A DNA stretch of 64,000 bases from Arthrobacter sp. ISL-95 (GCF_018613695.1 NZ_JAGGPR010000003.1:458372-522371); one strand, 5' to 3'; shown: positions 1 to 9,526, numbered from the stretch's first letter. The notes: generated from the sequence alone by a model not told the origin. Numbers and translations: made by a program.

Positions 1-482
1 GACTTTGGCAGGGCGGCAAGGATGGCACGGCCCGACGCCGTGAGGTGGCTGGGCAGGCGGACCCCGACGTCGGTCACCAGGCTGGGGCGGTTCTTGGCGC
101 GTTCCTCCACGATGTAGAGAACATCCCGGCCGTGGAGCACCGCCAAGTGCGCGCTCTCACCGATCACGTCCACCAGGGAGGCGAGCATGGGACGCCCCAG
201 CCGGGACAGGGGTTCCTGCCGCGAGTACGCCGAGCTGAGTTCGAAGGCGCTGATGCCCAGCCCATAGCGCTGCTCCTCGTGCAGATGCAGGACGAACCCA
301 TTCGCCTCCATCACGCCGAGCAGGTGATACACACTCGATCGTGGCAAACCCAGCGCAGTGGCGATGTTCGACGCCGCCATGGGACCGCGGCGCGAAGCCA
401 ACAGCTTCAGGATGCGCAGCGTGTTCTCCGCGGCCGGGACCTTGGACGTGGCTTTGCCTGGTGCGGTTGGCGTCGTTGTCAT
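1..482 (-). CDS. IclR-family transcriptional regulator (partial, C-terminus beyond window)
   Basis: Reading leftward from an ATG at 482 there are about 160 codons that run off the window edge. The N-terminal part (about residues 18-80) is a winged helix-turn-helix: it has the IclR pattern NTLRILKLLA, then MAASNIATALGLPRSSVYHLL, and a wing ending in GFVLHLHEEQRYGLG. It is followed by the start of the ligand-binding domain (SAHLAVLHGRDVLYIVEE). IclR proteins usually repress or activate a neighbouring catabolic operon, which here would lie outside the window. A GAGGA Shine-Dalgarno sits just upstream of the ATG. Target and effector cannot be deduced. Confidence 0.85.
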   Translation of the reverse strand, partial: MTTTPTAPGKATSKVPAAENTLRILKLLASRRGPMAASNIATALGLPRSSVYHLLGVMEANGFVLHLHEEQRYGLGISAFELSSAYSRQEPLSRLGRPMLASLVDVIGESAHLAVLHGRDVLYIVEERAKNRPSLVTDVGVRLPSHLTASGRAILAALPK

Positions 483-665
483 GGTTCCTCGCTGCTCGGC
501 TGCTTGCGGGATCCGTCCGGTGCATGAAGGTCAGCTGTCCGGTATCCCGTACTCAAGCGTGCACCCTTCGGCGGGCAATCACCAGCACGCAAACGATGAT
601 CGGTGTCTGGGATGCCGGACCCCGCTGCTCGAGCGGGAATCTCCTGCCCTTGGCCGGAGCTTCTC

Positions 666-2792
666 TTACGCTGACGCTGCGCCCTTACGCCTGAGCAGGA
701 ACGTGATGGCTCCGGCCGCAGCCAGGACCAGCGCCACGATCAGCCCAATGGTCCAGCCGCTTATCCCTGCAGACGAAGCTGCCAGCGGGGTTGCCGCCTC
801 TTGCGACTGCGAATCGACAGACGCTGAGTCCTTGTCGGATGATGCGGCCGGCGGCACCGAAATGCTGGGCGCGGCCGACGGAGTGGCTGCAGGTGTTGCG
901 GCCGCTTCGGCCGGCGTACCTGTTTCAGCAAGCTCGACGGCGGGAGCGTAGTCGCGCGGCCAAGGAACCACGATCGGGGCTACTCCCGTTCCGGAGTGCT
1001 GTGAAAGGTTAACCTGGCCAGCTGCAGCCTGCCCACCAGCAGCGGCGGCGGCTTCAGCCTGGCGTGCAGCTTCAGCTTGACGAGCGGCCTCGGCGGCTGC
1101 TTCTGCCTGACGGGCGGCCTCTGCCTGACGTGCCGCTTCCGCGACTTTGGCAGCGTCAGCCGCTTTACCGGCGTCGACGGCTGCGGTGTCCGCAAGCCCA
1201 ACCAGCTCGGCGATCATAGCGTCGATGGAGGCGACGTGGGCCCTTGTGGCCATGTCCCGATCAAGGGCTGCAAACTGACCAACCGTAGCGAATGCTTGCG
1301 CATCTGCCCGGCTGCCGTCCAAGGCAACATCGGCGGCTACCCGCAGTTCCAGATCTGCGTCGTCCAGCTTCTGGTAGGCGAGGATGCGGTTGTCGAGCTC
1401 CTGCGCCTGAGCCAATCCGTACTCCAGGAAGTAGCGGACGTCTGCGTGGCTGGCAGACTTCACGGCCTCGGTGGCAGCCTTCTGTACGTACTTGCCACCC
1501 GTGGCTTGGTATTGGAAAGCACGCTGGCGGTCGGCAACCAGTGCGGCCTCGTCCAGCTCAAAGGCAGCATCGTGGCCGACGGTGACGAAGTCCTTGATTG
1601 CAGCATCGCCACCCAGCACCGCAGCCTCCGCGGCTTTCCGAACCTCAGGCGTGCCCACCAATGCGAGATCCAAGGTGACCTGGCGGGCATCATTGATCAG
1701 CGCGTCGAGGTCGGCACCGGGCGCCGTCAGGGTTGCGAGAAGCCCGGGAAGCTCCTTGGCTGCTCTTCCGAAAGCTTCTTGGAACGGCTTCTCAGCGGTC
1801 ATGCTTGCACCGTCGATGATGGCACGCGGAACGGCCTGTGCGGTCTGGAATTTCCAGTCGGCCATCAATCGGTCGCTGTCAGCGGTCCTCGCGGCTGTTG
1901 CCGTGTTCTTGGCCTTCTCCACGGCGGCCTTCGCGCGATCAGCGACCGCTACGGCGCCGTAGGGATTGGCTGTGATGTCTGCCTTGACCTGCTGGAGCAG
2001 CCCCGACACTGTCGTCAACTCAGAGTCACGGCCGGCAACCACGAACTGGCCGTATCGAAGGAAGTCGGCAACAACGTCCCCATCACCAGTCATCAATGCG
2101 GCCTTCGCAGCGGCAGAGACCGCAGGGTTCGCGGATGCGCTCACGGCGTAAGCCGCTTGGCGATCTGTCATAAAGCCTTTGGCGCGCCAGCCCTCAAGCA
2201 CAAACTTCTCGATGGCATCATCGCCTTTATCGAGGCTCTCGGAGGCGGCGAGTTCAACATGAACGTTGCCGTAGTCAAGGAAAAACGTCGCAGCAACTCT
2301 GAGGTCGCCCTTCCACGTCTCGGCCCAGCCCGTAGCAAGGAAGCCTTCGATCTTCGCGGGGTCATTCGCCGCCAGGACTTCAGCAGCCGACGACCGCACG
2401 TGCGCACTCCCCCGCGTCGTCAGCTCGGTGACCAGCTGCTTGCGGTCCGCGGCGAGCGTGAGGTCCTGTCCGCCGTCGAGAAATGCCTGAAGCGCCTCCG
2501 GCCCGCCCACCAGCGCGTTCGCAGCGGCGGCACGGGTTGCAGGGCCACCTGTCTTCCACAGCTCAACAACGCCAGCGATATCAGTGGCCCGCTCCACGAA
2601 CAGGACAGGAGCCTGAGCAGCGTGCGGCACCTCAAAGGTGGGAATGTCGTAGGCCTGGGCTGGAGCAGCAAAGAGCAGAGAAGCCCCAGCAACAACGGCA
2701 ATCAGGGCAGCGGTAACACGGCGCCGGGTAGCGCGGAATGAAGAAAACAAGGGTCCCCCAAGTAACGGATGCGACGGCAGCACGGAGTTCAA
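666..2792 (-). CDS. Secreted ALF-repeat protein with C-terminal membrane anchor
   Basis: A 708-residue exported protein. Residues 1-47 are a signal peptide: an arginine-rich n-region, a hydrophobic core and an AQA cleavage site before YDIPTFEV. Most of the protein (about 50-540) consists of degenerate repeats of the form VR.AA..AL.G....A..FL..G, as in the ALF ('short repeats of unknown function') family of actinobacterial secreted proteins. An alanine/glutamine-rich coiled coil with four ARQAE units follows, then a Pro/Ala/Ser linker. Residues about 676-700 form a transmembrane helix, followed by RRK. LAETG, a sortase-like motif, occurs near residue 621, unusually far from the helix. Start is uncertain: TTG at 2792 is used, but an in-frame TTG 14 codons later would also keep the signal peptide. 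Function unknown; cell-surface location is inferred. Confidence 0.8.
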   Translation of the reverse strand: MNSVLPSHPLLGGPLFSSFRATRRRVTAALIAVVAGASLLFAAPAQAYDIPTFEVPHAAQAPVLFVERATDIAGVVELWKTGGPATRAAAANALVGGPEALQAFLDGGQDLTLAADRKQLVTELTTRGSAHVRSSAAEVLAANDPAKIEGFLATGWAETWKGDLRVAATFFLDYGNVHVELAASESLDKGDDAIEKFVLEGWRAKGFMTDRQAAYAVSASANPAVSAAAKAALMTGDGDVVADFLRYGQFVVAGRDSELTTVSGLLQQVKADITANPYGAVAVADRAKAAVEKAKNTATAARTADSDRLMADWKFQTAQAVPRAIIDGASMTAEKPFQEAFGRAAKELPGLLATLTAPGADLDALINDARQVTLDLALVGTPEVRKAAEAAVLGGDAAIKDFVTVGHDAAFELDEAALVADRQRAFQYQATGGKYVQKAATEAVKSASHADVRYFLEYGLAQAQELDNRILAYQKLDDADLELRVAADVALDGSRADAQAFATVGQFAALDRDMATRAHVASIDAMIAELVGLADTAAVDAGKAADAAKVAEAARQAEAARQAEAAAEAARQAEAARQAEAAAAAGGQAAAGQVNLSQHSGTGVAPIVVPWPRDYAPAVELAETGTPAEAAATPAATPSAAPSISVPPAASSDKDSASVDSQSQEAATPLAASSAGISGWTIGLIVALVLAAAGAITFLLRRKGAASA

Positions 2793-3006
2793 TGGGGGCG
2801 ACGCGGATGCGAGGGATGCCTGACCGGTGACGAGCTGTCCGCGGTCATCATATCCGACTACGGACTATGACTTTTACCACTTCGTAAATCGGCGTCATTG
2901 GACTGTCTGCGATCAAAGACACCAAACCGCCGTGAGTCCCATCACAAGGGTTCTAAAAGTGATCTGCTGGATAGCGATCCCCTCCCAAAGACGAGAAGGT
3001 TTTACT

Positions 3007-4467
3007 ATGCAACAAACCAAGCTGGCTACGGAGAGCTCTGTCCTCCAAGCCGCGGGTACGGCGCTCAGCCGAGGCCTCAACGTCCGTCACATTCGATTCA
3101 TGGCGCTCGGATCCGCGATCGGAACCGGCCTTTTCTACGGCTCCGCCTCCGCCATTCAGAAAGCCGGACCTGCCGTCCTGCTGGCCTACATCATTGGCGG
3201 CGCTGCCGTGTTCATGGTGATGCGGGCGCTCGGCGAAATGGCCGTCCGACACCCAGTGTCCGGGTCCTTCGGCCAATACGCGTCCAAGTATCTCGGACCG
3301 TTCGCAGGTTTTGTGACCGGCTGGACCTATGTGTTCGAGATGGCGATCGTGGCCATCGCGGACGTCACGGCCTTCAGTATCTATATGGGCTTCTGGTTCC
3401 CACAAGTGGACAGATGGATCTGGGTGCTTGCCATCATCCTGTTCCTTGGCGCGATGAACCTGCTCAGCGTGAAGGTGTTCGGGGAGCTGGAGTTCTGGTT
3501 CTCGCTCATCAAAGTGGTGGCGATCATCGCCATGATCGTTGGCGGTGCGGCGATCGTTGTGTTCGGCTTCCAAACGGGCGACGGCGGTGGCGTGGCACCG
3601 GGGCTTGGGAACCTGGTGAATCACGGCGGTTTGTTCCCGAACGGGTTCGAGGGGCTCCTGGCCTCGTTCGCCGTCGTGATGTTTGCCTTTGGCGGGATCG
3701 AAACGATCGGTATCACCGCGGGTGAGGCCACCAACCCCAAGAAGGTCATTCCGCAGGCCGTTAATACTGTGCCGGTCCGCGTCTTGCTCTTTTACGTACT
3801 GACTTTGGGCGTGCTGATGAGCATCTTCCCCTGGAACGAAATCGGCAGCAGCGGCAGTCCGTTTGTGCAGATCTTCGATGGCCTGGGGATCCCTGCCGCC
3901 CCGCACATCCTCAACGCCGTGGTCATCACGGCTGCGCTTTCTGCGATCAACAGCGACATCTTCGGAGCCGGGCGCATCCTCTTCGGACTGGCCCAGCAGG
4001 GCCATGCGCCTAAGAGTTTCAGCAAGATTTCCCGTCACGGCGTTCCATGGATGACGGTGGTGATGATGGGCGGCATCCTGCTGGTGGGTGTCGTGTTGAA
4101 TGCCGTCATCCCGGAGGACGTGTTCGTCCTCATCGCATCCATCGCTACCTTTGCCACCGTTTGGGTCTGGGTGATGATTCTGGCTTCGCACGTCGCGATG
4201 AAACGGGAGATCAAACGCAAGGGGCTGCCGGCGTCCGAATTTGGTTCGCCGCTGTGGCCTGTGGCATCGATTCTCACCATGGCGTTCATGGCCATGGTGA
4301 TCGTCATCTTGGGCGTCTTCGAGGACACTCGCATTGCTTTGTACGTTGGTGGCACCTGGCTGGTGCTGCTGTTCGTGGCCTACAAGCTGTGGGTCCGCGG
4401 GGGCGGCCTGCGCCGGGCAGAGCTGGTGGACGAGACGGCCGCCATCTCTGTGGTGAAGGTGCAGTAG
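3007..4467 (+). CDS. Amino acid permease (APC superfamily, AAT family)
   Basis: A 486-residue protein with about twelve hydrophobic helices that imports an amino acid with protons across the cytoplasmic membrane. The first helix carries the family signature [19 protein letters not shown], and [17 protein letters not shown] and [20 protein letters not shown] are typical of the GABA/proline/histidine/asparagine permease group. ATG 3007 is chosen because AGAAGG lies 8 nt upstream; the open frame extends further 5' but without family similarity. The gene is divergent from the ALF-repeat gene, with about 210 nt between. Substrate cannot be read from sequence; ProY/HutT-like is the nearest guess. 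Confidence 0.88.
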   Translation: MQQTKLATESSVLQAAGTALSRGLNVRHIRFMALGSAIGTGLFYGSASAIQKAGPAVLLAYIIGGAAVFMVMRALGEMAVRHPVSGSFGQYASKYLGPFAGFVTGWTYVFEMAIVAIADVTAFSIYMGFWFPQVDRWIWVLAIILFLGAMNLLSVKVFGELEFWFSLIKVVAIIAMIVGGAAIVVFGFQTGDGGGVAPGLGNLVNHGGLFPNGFEGLLASFAVVMFAFGGIETIGITAGEATNPKKVIPQAVNTVPVRVLLFYVLTLGVLMSIFPWNEIGSSGSPFVQIFDGLGIPAAPHILNAVVITAALSAINSDIFGAGRILFGLAQQGHAPKSFSKISRHGVPWMTVVMMGGILLVGVVLNAVIPEDVFVLIASIATFATVWVWVMILASHVAMKREIKRKGLPASEFGSPLWPVASILTMAFMAMVIVILGVFEDTRIALYVGGTWLVLLFVAYKLWVRGGGLRRAELVDETAAISVVKVQ

Positions 4468-4474
4468 TGGCGCC

Positions 4475-5845
4475 CTAGTTTCTGAGGTGTGTGTACTTGT
4501 GGCCCGGCAGCGGTGGTGCTTTGGATGCGTAGCTATGCCCGGTGGGAGTGCTGATGCGAATCGTGTGCAGGCCACCGGGCATGCTAGCGGCGGTCCAGCC
4601 CGGATTTTCCTTGGTGTGGTTGCAGGCTTCGCAAAGCCCGGCCCCATTGTGGAGGTGTGTGCTGCCCTCTGAATGCCAGGGAATGACGTGGTCGATGTGT
4701 CGGATGGGCGCGTCGCAGTAGGGGGTACGGCATGTGTTGTCCCGGATCTGGATGAAGCGTCGCAACCGTTGAGGGAAGAACCGTGCTTTTGAGTCCATTG
4801 TCAGGAGCTCGCCGCTGCCGGGAGCTGTGTAGAGGCGGCGGAGCAGCACTGTAAATTCGCTGCGATCGGCGGGATGCTGCTCCTCAACCAGAAGCGCCCT
4901 TGCCCATTCCGCGGGGACGATTCCGTAGCCTTCAAGACGGGCGGGCTCCGGGTCGCCTTGGAAGAGCGTGCGATCTGTCATGACGAGGTTGAGGTTGATA
5001 CCTGAGACACCACCCGGTGTGCCGGTAACGCGTTCGGTCAGGGTGTCGGCCATGACTTGGCCACGGGTCCGGGCGTCCCCGCTGGAGCGGACGGAATCAG
5101 CCGTCCGGGTCAGCGCGGCATAGACGGCCACGCCCTGGGCGACCGGGAGCAGTGCGGTGAGGTACGTCATGGTGTCCGGCGCGGGGCGCAGACTGACCGT
5201 CCGTTCCGTGGCGGCATGGCTGGCTCGCTGCGCGACTGAACGCGGGTCACGACGATACGCGGCGGCTTTTGCGGCGGCGATGATGGCCTTGTCTCCGGCC
5301 CCATCGAAGGTCCCGGTATCGGGGGCAAGTTCCTCGTCCACCGCGGCCCGGTCTTCAACGGACAGGCAGGCTGTTTCCTTCACGAGCAGCGTGGCGCGCC
5401 ATTCGTTCAACTGGCCCGACTCCAGTGCTGCCATGGTTCGCGGCATCTCCGTGACAAGCGCTTTGGCAAGCCCCAAGAGCCTGGAGCCTCGGTTGGGTGA
5501 CTCCCGCCGCGCCAACGCCACCTGCGCGCCAACCCCCATACCTCGCTCTGCCGCTGGAACCCCAGCCTTGGCCTGCTCGGCTCGCTGCGCCAGATCAAGA
5601 GCCACTGCAGCACGGGCATGCCGGGCGGAAATTGCAGACTTCAGGTCCTCAAGATCGCGTATCTCATCGATAAGCTCCGAACTGGCGGCGCTTATGGGAA
5701 GCGACCCCAGTGCAAGCACGAGTCCTCGAACGCCCATGCCGCTTACAGGCACTTTAGGAGCAACCGCTGAGGAAGCAAGGACGCCGGCAGGAACATCCGG
5801 CGGCGAAGCCACTGATGCCTGCTGCGTTCCCTGAATTGCGTCCAT
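4475..5845 (-). CDS. DUF222/HNH endonuclease-domain protein (13E12 repeat family), copy 1
   Basis: A 456-residue protein: an N-terminal alpha-helical DUF222 region (about 20-330) and a C-terminal HNH nuclease fold (about 370-425) with [19 protein letters not shown] and [13 protein letters not shown]. Cys pairs and His residues of the metal-binding HNH core are present. The family is widespread and multicopy in Actinobacteria and is often called 13E12; its role is not established. ATG 5845 follows GGAAGAG; the same GGAAGAGTGG box precedes the paralogue at 59592. The two copies are very similar through most of their length and lie in opposite orientation about 54 kb apart. Its 3' end is 7 nt from the permease stop (convergent). 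Confidence 0.85.
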   Translation of the reverse strand: MDAIQGTQQASVASPPDVPAGVLASSAVAPKVPVSGMGVRGLVLALGSLPISAASSELIDEIRDLEDLKSAISARHARAAVALDLAQRAEQAKAGVPAAERGMGVGAQVALARRESPNRGSRLLGLAKALVTEMPRTMAALESGQLNEWRATLLVKETACLSVEDRAAVDEELAPDTGTFDGAGDKAIIAAAKAAAYRRDPRSVAQRASHAATERTVSLRPAPDTMTYLTALLPVAQGVAVYAALTRTADSVRSSGDARTRGQVMADTLTERVTGTPGGVSGINLNLVMTDRTLFQGDPEPARLEGYGIVPAEWARALLVEEQHPADRSEFTVLLRRLYTAPGSGELLTMDSKARFFPQRLRRFIQIRDNTCRTPYCDAPIRHIDHVIPWHSEGSTHLHNGAGLCEACNHTKENPGWTAASMPGGLHTIRISTPTGHSYASKAPPLPGHKYTHLRN

Positions 5846-5935
5846 AGAGCCACTCTTCCAGCGACTCCGATCGAGCAGCAGACCCAAAGTTGTCTATGTG
5901 GATAACCCCTCAAACACCCGGATGACAGGTCAGCC

Positions 5936-5988
5936 AGGTGACAGTTAATGCCAATGCTCATGGCGAACATTGGCATTAACTGTCACCT
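5936..5988. repeat. Perfect 21-bp inverted repeat with 11-nt loop
   Basis: The left arm 5936-5956 (AGGTGACAGTTAATGCC...) and the right arm 5968-5988 are exact reverse complements; the loop is 5957-5967. It lies between the 3' end of the hydroxybutyrate dehydrogenase gene and the start of the DUF222 gene, both on the minus strand. No T-run follows on either strand and the stem is A+T-rich compared with its surroundings, so it is not a typical intrinsic terminator. It may still end transcription of the upstream operon, or be a dispersed palindromic element. Confidence 0.75.
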
Positions 5989-6020
5989 CGCGGGCTCGCG
6001 CAGGGGCAGAGCGCCGGGAC

Positions 6021-6770
6021 TTACCGGGCCGACCAGCCGCCGTCCATGGTGTAGCTCGCGCCGGTGACCATACCGGCGTCGTCGGAAGCCATCCAAGCGG
6101 CCAGCGACGCAACTTCCTCCACCTCCACGAGCCGTTTAACCGCGGACTCCGTGAGCATCACCTTTGCCAGGACCTCGGACTCGGGGATGCCATGGAGACG
6201 GGCTTGATCGGCGATCTGCTTCTCTACCAACGGAGTCCGGACGTATCCAGGGTTGATGCAGTTGGACGTGACACCGCGTTCGCCACCTTCCAAGGCAGTG
6301 ACCTTGCTTAGCCCCTCGAGGCCGTGCTTGGCGGAGACATACGCGCTCTTGTAGGCGGACGCCCGCAGCCCGTGCACCGACGAAATGTTGATGATCCGGC
6401 CGAATCCGTTGGCGTACATGTGCGGGAGCGCGGCCCTGATGAGGAGGAACGGGGCCTCCAACATCAGGGCCAGGATCCGCCGGAACTCCGCGGGTTCGAA
6501 CTCCTCGATCGGGGCAACTTTTTGGATGCCGGCGTTGTTGACCAGGATGTCGCAGTCGAGGCTCAGGGCTGCCAAGGCGTCCACATCCAGCAGATCCACC
6601 GTCCAGGCCGTGCCGCCCAGCTCATCGGCGAGGGCTGCGGCTCCGGGGGCATCGACGTCGGCCACTACTACTTTCGCCCCGCGGGCGGCGAGCGCCCGGG
6701 CACAGGCGGCCCCGATTCCGCTCGCCCCGCCGGTCACCAGTGCTTTGCGTACGTTCAAGGAGTTGTCCAT
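6021..6770 (-). CDS. bdhA: Short-chain dehydrogenase, probable 3-hydroxybutyrate dehydrogenase
   Basis: A 249-residue classical SDR that should oxidise (R)-3-hydroxybutyrate to acetoacetate with NAD+ in the cytoplasm. It has the cofactor motif TGGASGIG (13-20), NNAG (78-81), catalytic Ser131 and Tyr144/Lys148 in YVSAKHG, and the C-terminal GASYTMDGGW seen in hydroxybutyrate dehydrogenases. ATG 6770 lies 4 nt after the permease stop codon, with AAAGG inside the end of the permease gene, so translation is probably coupled. Its place downstream of a metabolite:H+ symporter supports a hydroxy-acid substrate. Another SDR substrate remains possible. Confidence 0.8.
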   Translation of the reverse strand: MDNSLNVRKALVTGGASGIGAACARALAARGAKVVVADVDAPGAAALADELGGTAWTVDLLDVDALAALSLDCDILVNNAGIQKVAPIEEFEPAEFRRILALMLEAPFLLIRAALPHMYANGFGRIINISSVHGLRASAYKSAYVSAKHGLEGLSKVTALEGGERGVTSNCINPGYVRTPLVEKQIADQARLHGIPESEVLAKVMLTESAVKRLVEVEEVASLAAWMASDDAGMVTGASYTMDGGWSAR

Positions 6771-6774
6771 GGAG

Positions 6775-8175
6775 CTAACCTTTCGAGACGGTGCCGGCAG
6801 TAGAAGAAGTGGCAAGTCCGTGGCGGACGGCGTCGGCCTCGTCCACTTCCTGCAACGCGATGCCCTTGGTTTCCTTCAGCGAAACGACTGCGACGACGGT
6901 GATTGCGCAGGCGACCACGAGGTAGATGGCTGTGGGAACCCAGGATCCCGTGTCCTTGAGCCACTGGGTTGCCAGCAGCGGCGCGAGTGAGCCGGCGAAG
7001 ATCGACGTGACCTGCGAGCCGAGCGAAACGCCGGAGTAGCGCATGCGGGTGGGGAAGAGCTCGGACATGATGGCCGGCTGCCCGGCGTACATGAACGCGT
7101 GCAGGCAAAGGCCGATGGTGACGGCGAGCACAATCACCACGGCGTTCCTGGTGTCGAACATGGGGAAGGCGAAGAACGGCCAGGTTGCCCCGGTAATCGC
7201 ACCCACGAGGTAAACGGGTTTGCGTCCCCACGAGTCCACCAGGCGTCCCACCTGCGGGATGACCAGGAAGTGGATGACGTGGGCGATCAGGAGTGCCATC
7301 AGGAGCGAGGAGGTGTCGTACTTGTGGACGCTCTTGAGGTACACGATCGCGAAGCTCACCACGAGGTAGTACATGATGTTCTCGGCGAAGCGGAGGCCCA
7401 TGGCCTGGAGGATGCCCTTGGGGTACTTGCGGATGACTTCGCCCACGCCGTAGCTGACGGCTTTGGATTCCTCCACCTGCGCCTTGGCTTCGAGGAAGAT
7501 CGGCGCCTCGGTGACGTGGGTGCGGATGTAGTAGCCCACGAACACGATCACTGCGGAGAGCCAGAACGCGACGCGCCAGCCCCAGCCAAGGAAGGCTTCC
7601 CTGCTGAGGGTGGTGGACATGACGAACAGGACCAGCGTGGCCAGGAGGTTACCCACCGGCACTGCAGCCTGCGGCCACGAGGACCAGAAGCCGCGGGACT
7701 TGTTGGGGCTGTGCTCAGCGACGAGGAGTACCGCTCCGCCCCATTCGCCACCGAGGGCGAAGCCTTGGATGAAGCGGAGTGCCACCAGCATGGCCGGCGC
7801 CCAGTAACCGATGTCCACAAAGCCGGGGAGGCAGCCCATCAGGAAAGTGGAGATGCCTACAATGACGATTGTCAGCTGCAGGGTGGGCTTTCGGCCCAAC
7901 TTGTCGCCGATTTGGCCGAACACGATTCCACCGAGCGGGCGGGCAACAAAGCCCACCGCGTAGGTGATGAAGGCCTGGATGATGCCATCCAGTTCATTGC
8001 CGGTGCTCGGGAAGAAGTACTTACCGAAAACCAGCGTGGCGGCCGTGGCGTACAGGAAGAACTCGTACCACTCCACCACGGTGCCCACCATCGAGGCCGC
8101 GACGATCTTCTTGAGTCCGGAGCCTTCGCCGGCGCCTTTCCCTGCTTTTGATGCGGAGCGCTGCTCTACGCTCAT
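6775..8175 (-). CDS. MFS transporter, metabolite:H+ symporter (MHS) family
   Basis: A 466-residue, 12-helix symporter of the MHS branch of the major facilitator superfamily (relatives of ShiA, ProP, KgtP). Signatures are GTVVEWYEFFLYATAA in helix 1, GQIGDKLGRKPTL in the 2-3 loop, RFIQGFALGGEWGGAVLL, and GRLVDSWGRKPV between the halves. Two in-frame ATGs lie at 8181 and 8175; GAGGAG directly abuts the first and is 6 nt before the second, so 8175 (MSVEQ) is preferred. First gene of a two-gene operon with the dehydrogenase; likely imports 3-hydroxybutyrate or a similar organic acid. Confidence 0.85.
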   Translation of the reverse strand: MSVEQRSASKAGKGAGEGSGLKKIVAASMVGTVVEWYEFFLYATAATLVFGKYFFPSTGNELDGIIQAFITYAVGFVARPLGGIVFGQIGDKLGRKPTLQLTIVIVGISTFLMGCLPGFVDIGYWAPAMLVALRFIQGFALGGEWGGAVLLVAEHSPNKSRGFWSSWPQAAVPVGNLLATLVLFVMSTTLSREAFLGWGWRVAFWLSAVIVFVGYYIRTHVTEAPIFLEAKAQVEESKAVSYGVGEVIRKYPKGILQAMGLRFAENIMYYLVVSFAIVYLKSVHKYDTSSLLMALLIAHVIHFLVIPQVGRLVDSWGRKPVYLVGAITGATWPFFAFPMFDTRNAVVIVLAVTIGLCLHAFMYAGQPAIMSELFPTRMRYSGVSLGSQVTSIFAGSLAPLLATQWLKDTGSWVPTAIYLVVACAITVVAVVSLKETKGIALQEVDEADAVRHGLATSSTAGTVSKG

Positions 8176-8204
8176 ATCCATCTCCTCAGTGTCCTCTTTG
8201 ACCC

Positions 8205-8228
8205 TTGTGAACGTGATGTGATCCACAA
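8205..8228. promoter_or_regulatory. Possible operator in the permease/LysR divergent region
   Basis: An imperfect inverted repeat, TTGTGAAC ... ATCCACAA, contains a tighter inner palindrome TGTGATCCACA at 8217-8227. It lies 30-50 bp upstream of the permease start and about 85 bp upstream of the LysR start, where a regulator of the divergent pair would be expected to bind. Seen only as a palindrome; no experimental or comparative support. Confidence 0.3.
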
Positions 8229-8312
8229 CACGAAATGCTCCACTGAGTATTGCTGCAGATTCTTCACCACTCAATGACCAAAGTGGCACCCTATGTGTGC
8301 AGAATTGCAGAT

Positions 8313-9209
8313 ATGAAACCCAACCCCGACGACCTCCTCATCTTCCTGGCCGTCTCCCGTTCAGGAAAATTTACGACGGCGGCCCAAGCCTTGGGACTGA
8401 ATCACACCACCGTTTCGCGCCGGATAGCGGCGCTGGAAAAGGCGCTTGGAGGGCGGGTCCTCGCGCGAGCAGCGGGTGGATGGGAAGTCACGGATGTGGG
8501 CGCAAATGCCGTGCTGGTCGCAGAACGGATCGAAGCTGCCGTGGGCGCGCTGGGACCGAGCGACCGCGCACCCGACCCCATCACCGGCGTCGTACGCATG
8601 ACCGCAACGGATGGTTTCAGTGCGTATGTTGCGGCACCGGCCGTGGCACGGCTTCGACGCGAGCATCCCGGGCTCAGCGTTGAGATTGTGACCGTGACCC
8701 GCCGGGCGTTGCAACAACGCTCCGGTTTGGACATTGAGGTGGTGGTGGGGGCGCCGCAGGTCCACCGCGCCGAGGCAATCAGGCTAGGCGAGTACCGGCT
8801 GGGGATGTATGCCTCGCGCGCCTACTTAGCCGCGAACGGGACCCCTTCCAGCATCGAAGAGCTCACGCAGCACCAGTTGGTGTATTTCGTGGATTCCATG
8901 CTTCAAGTGGACGACCTGGACGCTCCGCGCAGGTTGGTTCCGACCATGCGTGACGGCCTCAGCTCAACGAACGTGTTTGTGCACGTGGAAGCCACCCGAG
9001 CCGGAGCCGGAGTAGGTTTCCTGCCCTGCTTCATGGCTGACCGGCACGCTGACTTGGTGCGCCTGCTGCCCTCGGACTTCGCCGAGCTTCTCCCCTACTG
9101 GATGGTCCTCCGACCCGACTCCATGCGCCGCCCCGCGGTAGCCGCCGTCGTGGAGGCCTTGCGGGAAGAGACGGAGCAGCGACGGGAGGAGCTGCTAGGG
9201 GTGGAGTAG
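8313..9209 (+). CDS. LysR-family transcriptional regulator
   Basis: A 298-residue LTTR. The N-terminal winged HTH (about 5-62) reads LLIFLAVSRSGKFTTAAQ and LNHTTVSRRIAALEKALGG, followed by a periplasmic-binding-type effector domain with GVVRMTATDGFSAYVAAP and a C-terminal GAGVGFLPCFMADRH. Divergent from the hydroxybutyrate permease/dehydrogenase genes, which it probably controls. ATG 8313 is chosen to match the usual LTTR start; an earlier in-frame ATG at 8274 would add 13 residues. The last nine codons (CRREELLGVE-type end) recur as a degenerate copy at 10542-10571. Confidence 0.85.
   Translation: MKPNPDDLLIFLAVSRSGKFTTAAQALGLNHTTVSRRIAALEKALGGRVLARAAGGWEVTDVGANAVLVAERIEAAVGALGPSDRAPDPITGVVRMTATDGFSAYVAAPAVARLRREHPGLSVEIVTVTRRALQQRSGLDIEVVVGAPQVHRAEAIRLGEYRLGMYASRAYLAANGTPSSIEELTQHQLVYFVDSMLQVDDLDAPRRLVPTMRDGLSSTNVFVHVEATRAGAGVGFLPCFMADRHADLVRLLPSDFAELLPYWMVLRPDSMRRPAVAAVVEALREETEQRREELLGVE
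9181..9209 (+). repeat. Left copy of a 29-bp direct repeat (lysR 3' end)
   Basis: The 29 bases ending in the lysR stop codon match 10543-10571 at 24 positions. The copies encode RREELLGVE-stop here and RREELLGAK-stop there. Several differences fall at synonymous third positions, so they look like homologous coding ends rather than chance matches. They bracket the TM2/Ltp cassette. Confidence 0.65.
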
Positions 9210-9526
9210 CGCGCCGATCGTTTGGACGGTTCTGCAGGGAGTCAAAAGGAAGGCCATACACGTGGACTGGAGTGCCAAGGGAACGGGTTCTGGACAAACC
9301 AAAATCAATTGTAAAAGTCCTGATATCAGACCTTGGAATGGGTGTAGCATCCCGCTTAAGGGCACCGACGCCCTCGTGCTTTTGAGGAAGCATCCATACA
9401 GCTCAAATACATAGTGCTCCCTTCTTGCCGCACTATGAATCGACGCGTCCTGCTAAACACGCGTCAAACACCGTACCCACCTCTAACGCTTCGCATGTCG
9501 GTCACTTGTCCCATGGAAGGACTCTC
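9210..9526. other. Intergenic stretch upstream of the TM2/Ltp gene
   Basis: These 317 bases hold no convincing gene. They are visibly richer in A+T than the flanks, especially about 9295-9440. One inverted repeat stands out, GACGCGT (9442-9448) with ACGCGTC (9459-9465), about 60 bp before the start codon, possibly an operator. A promoter for the downstream gene is expected here but no clear -35/-10 pair can be picked out. Confidence 0.5.

Noticed and set aside
1077..2741. Long open frame (554 codons) on the strand opposite the ALF-repeat gene
   Set aside because: It is an antisense shadow in a high-GC gene. The minus frame has a signal peptide, family repeats and a membrane anchor, and the plus frame has no recognisable domain.
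2953..4647. Long antisense open frame opposite the amino-acid permease
   Set aside because: His/Asp-rich, low-complexity product typical of the mirror frame of a membrane-protein gene; the permease frame is unambiguous.
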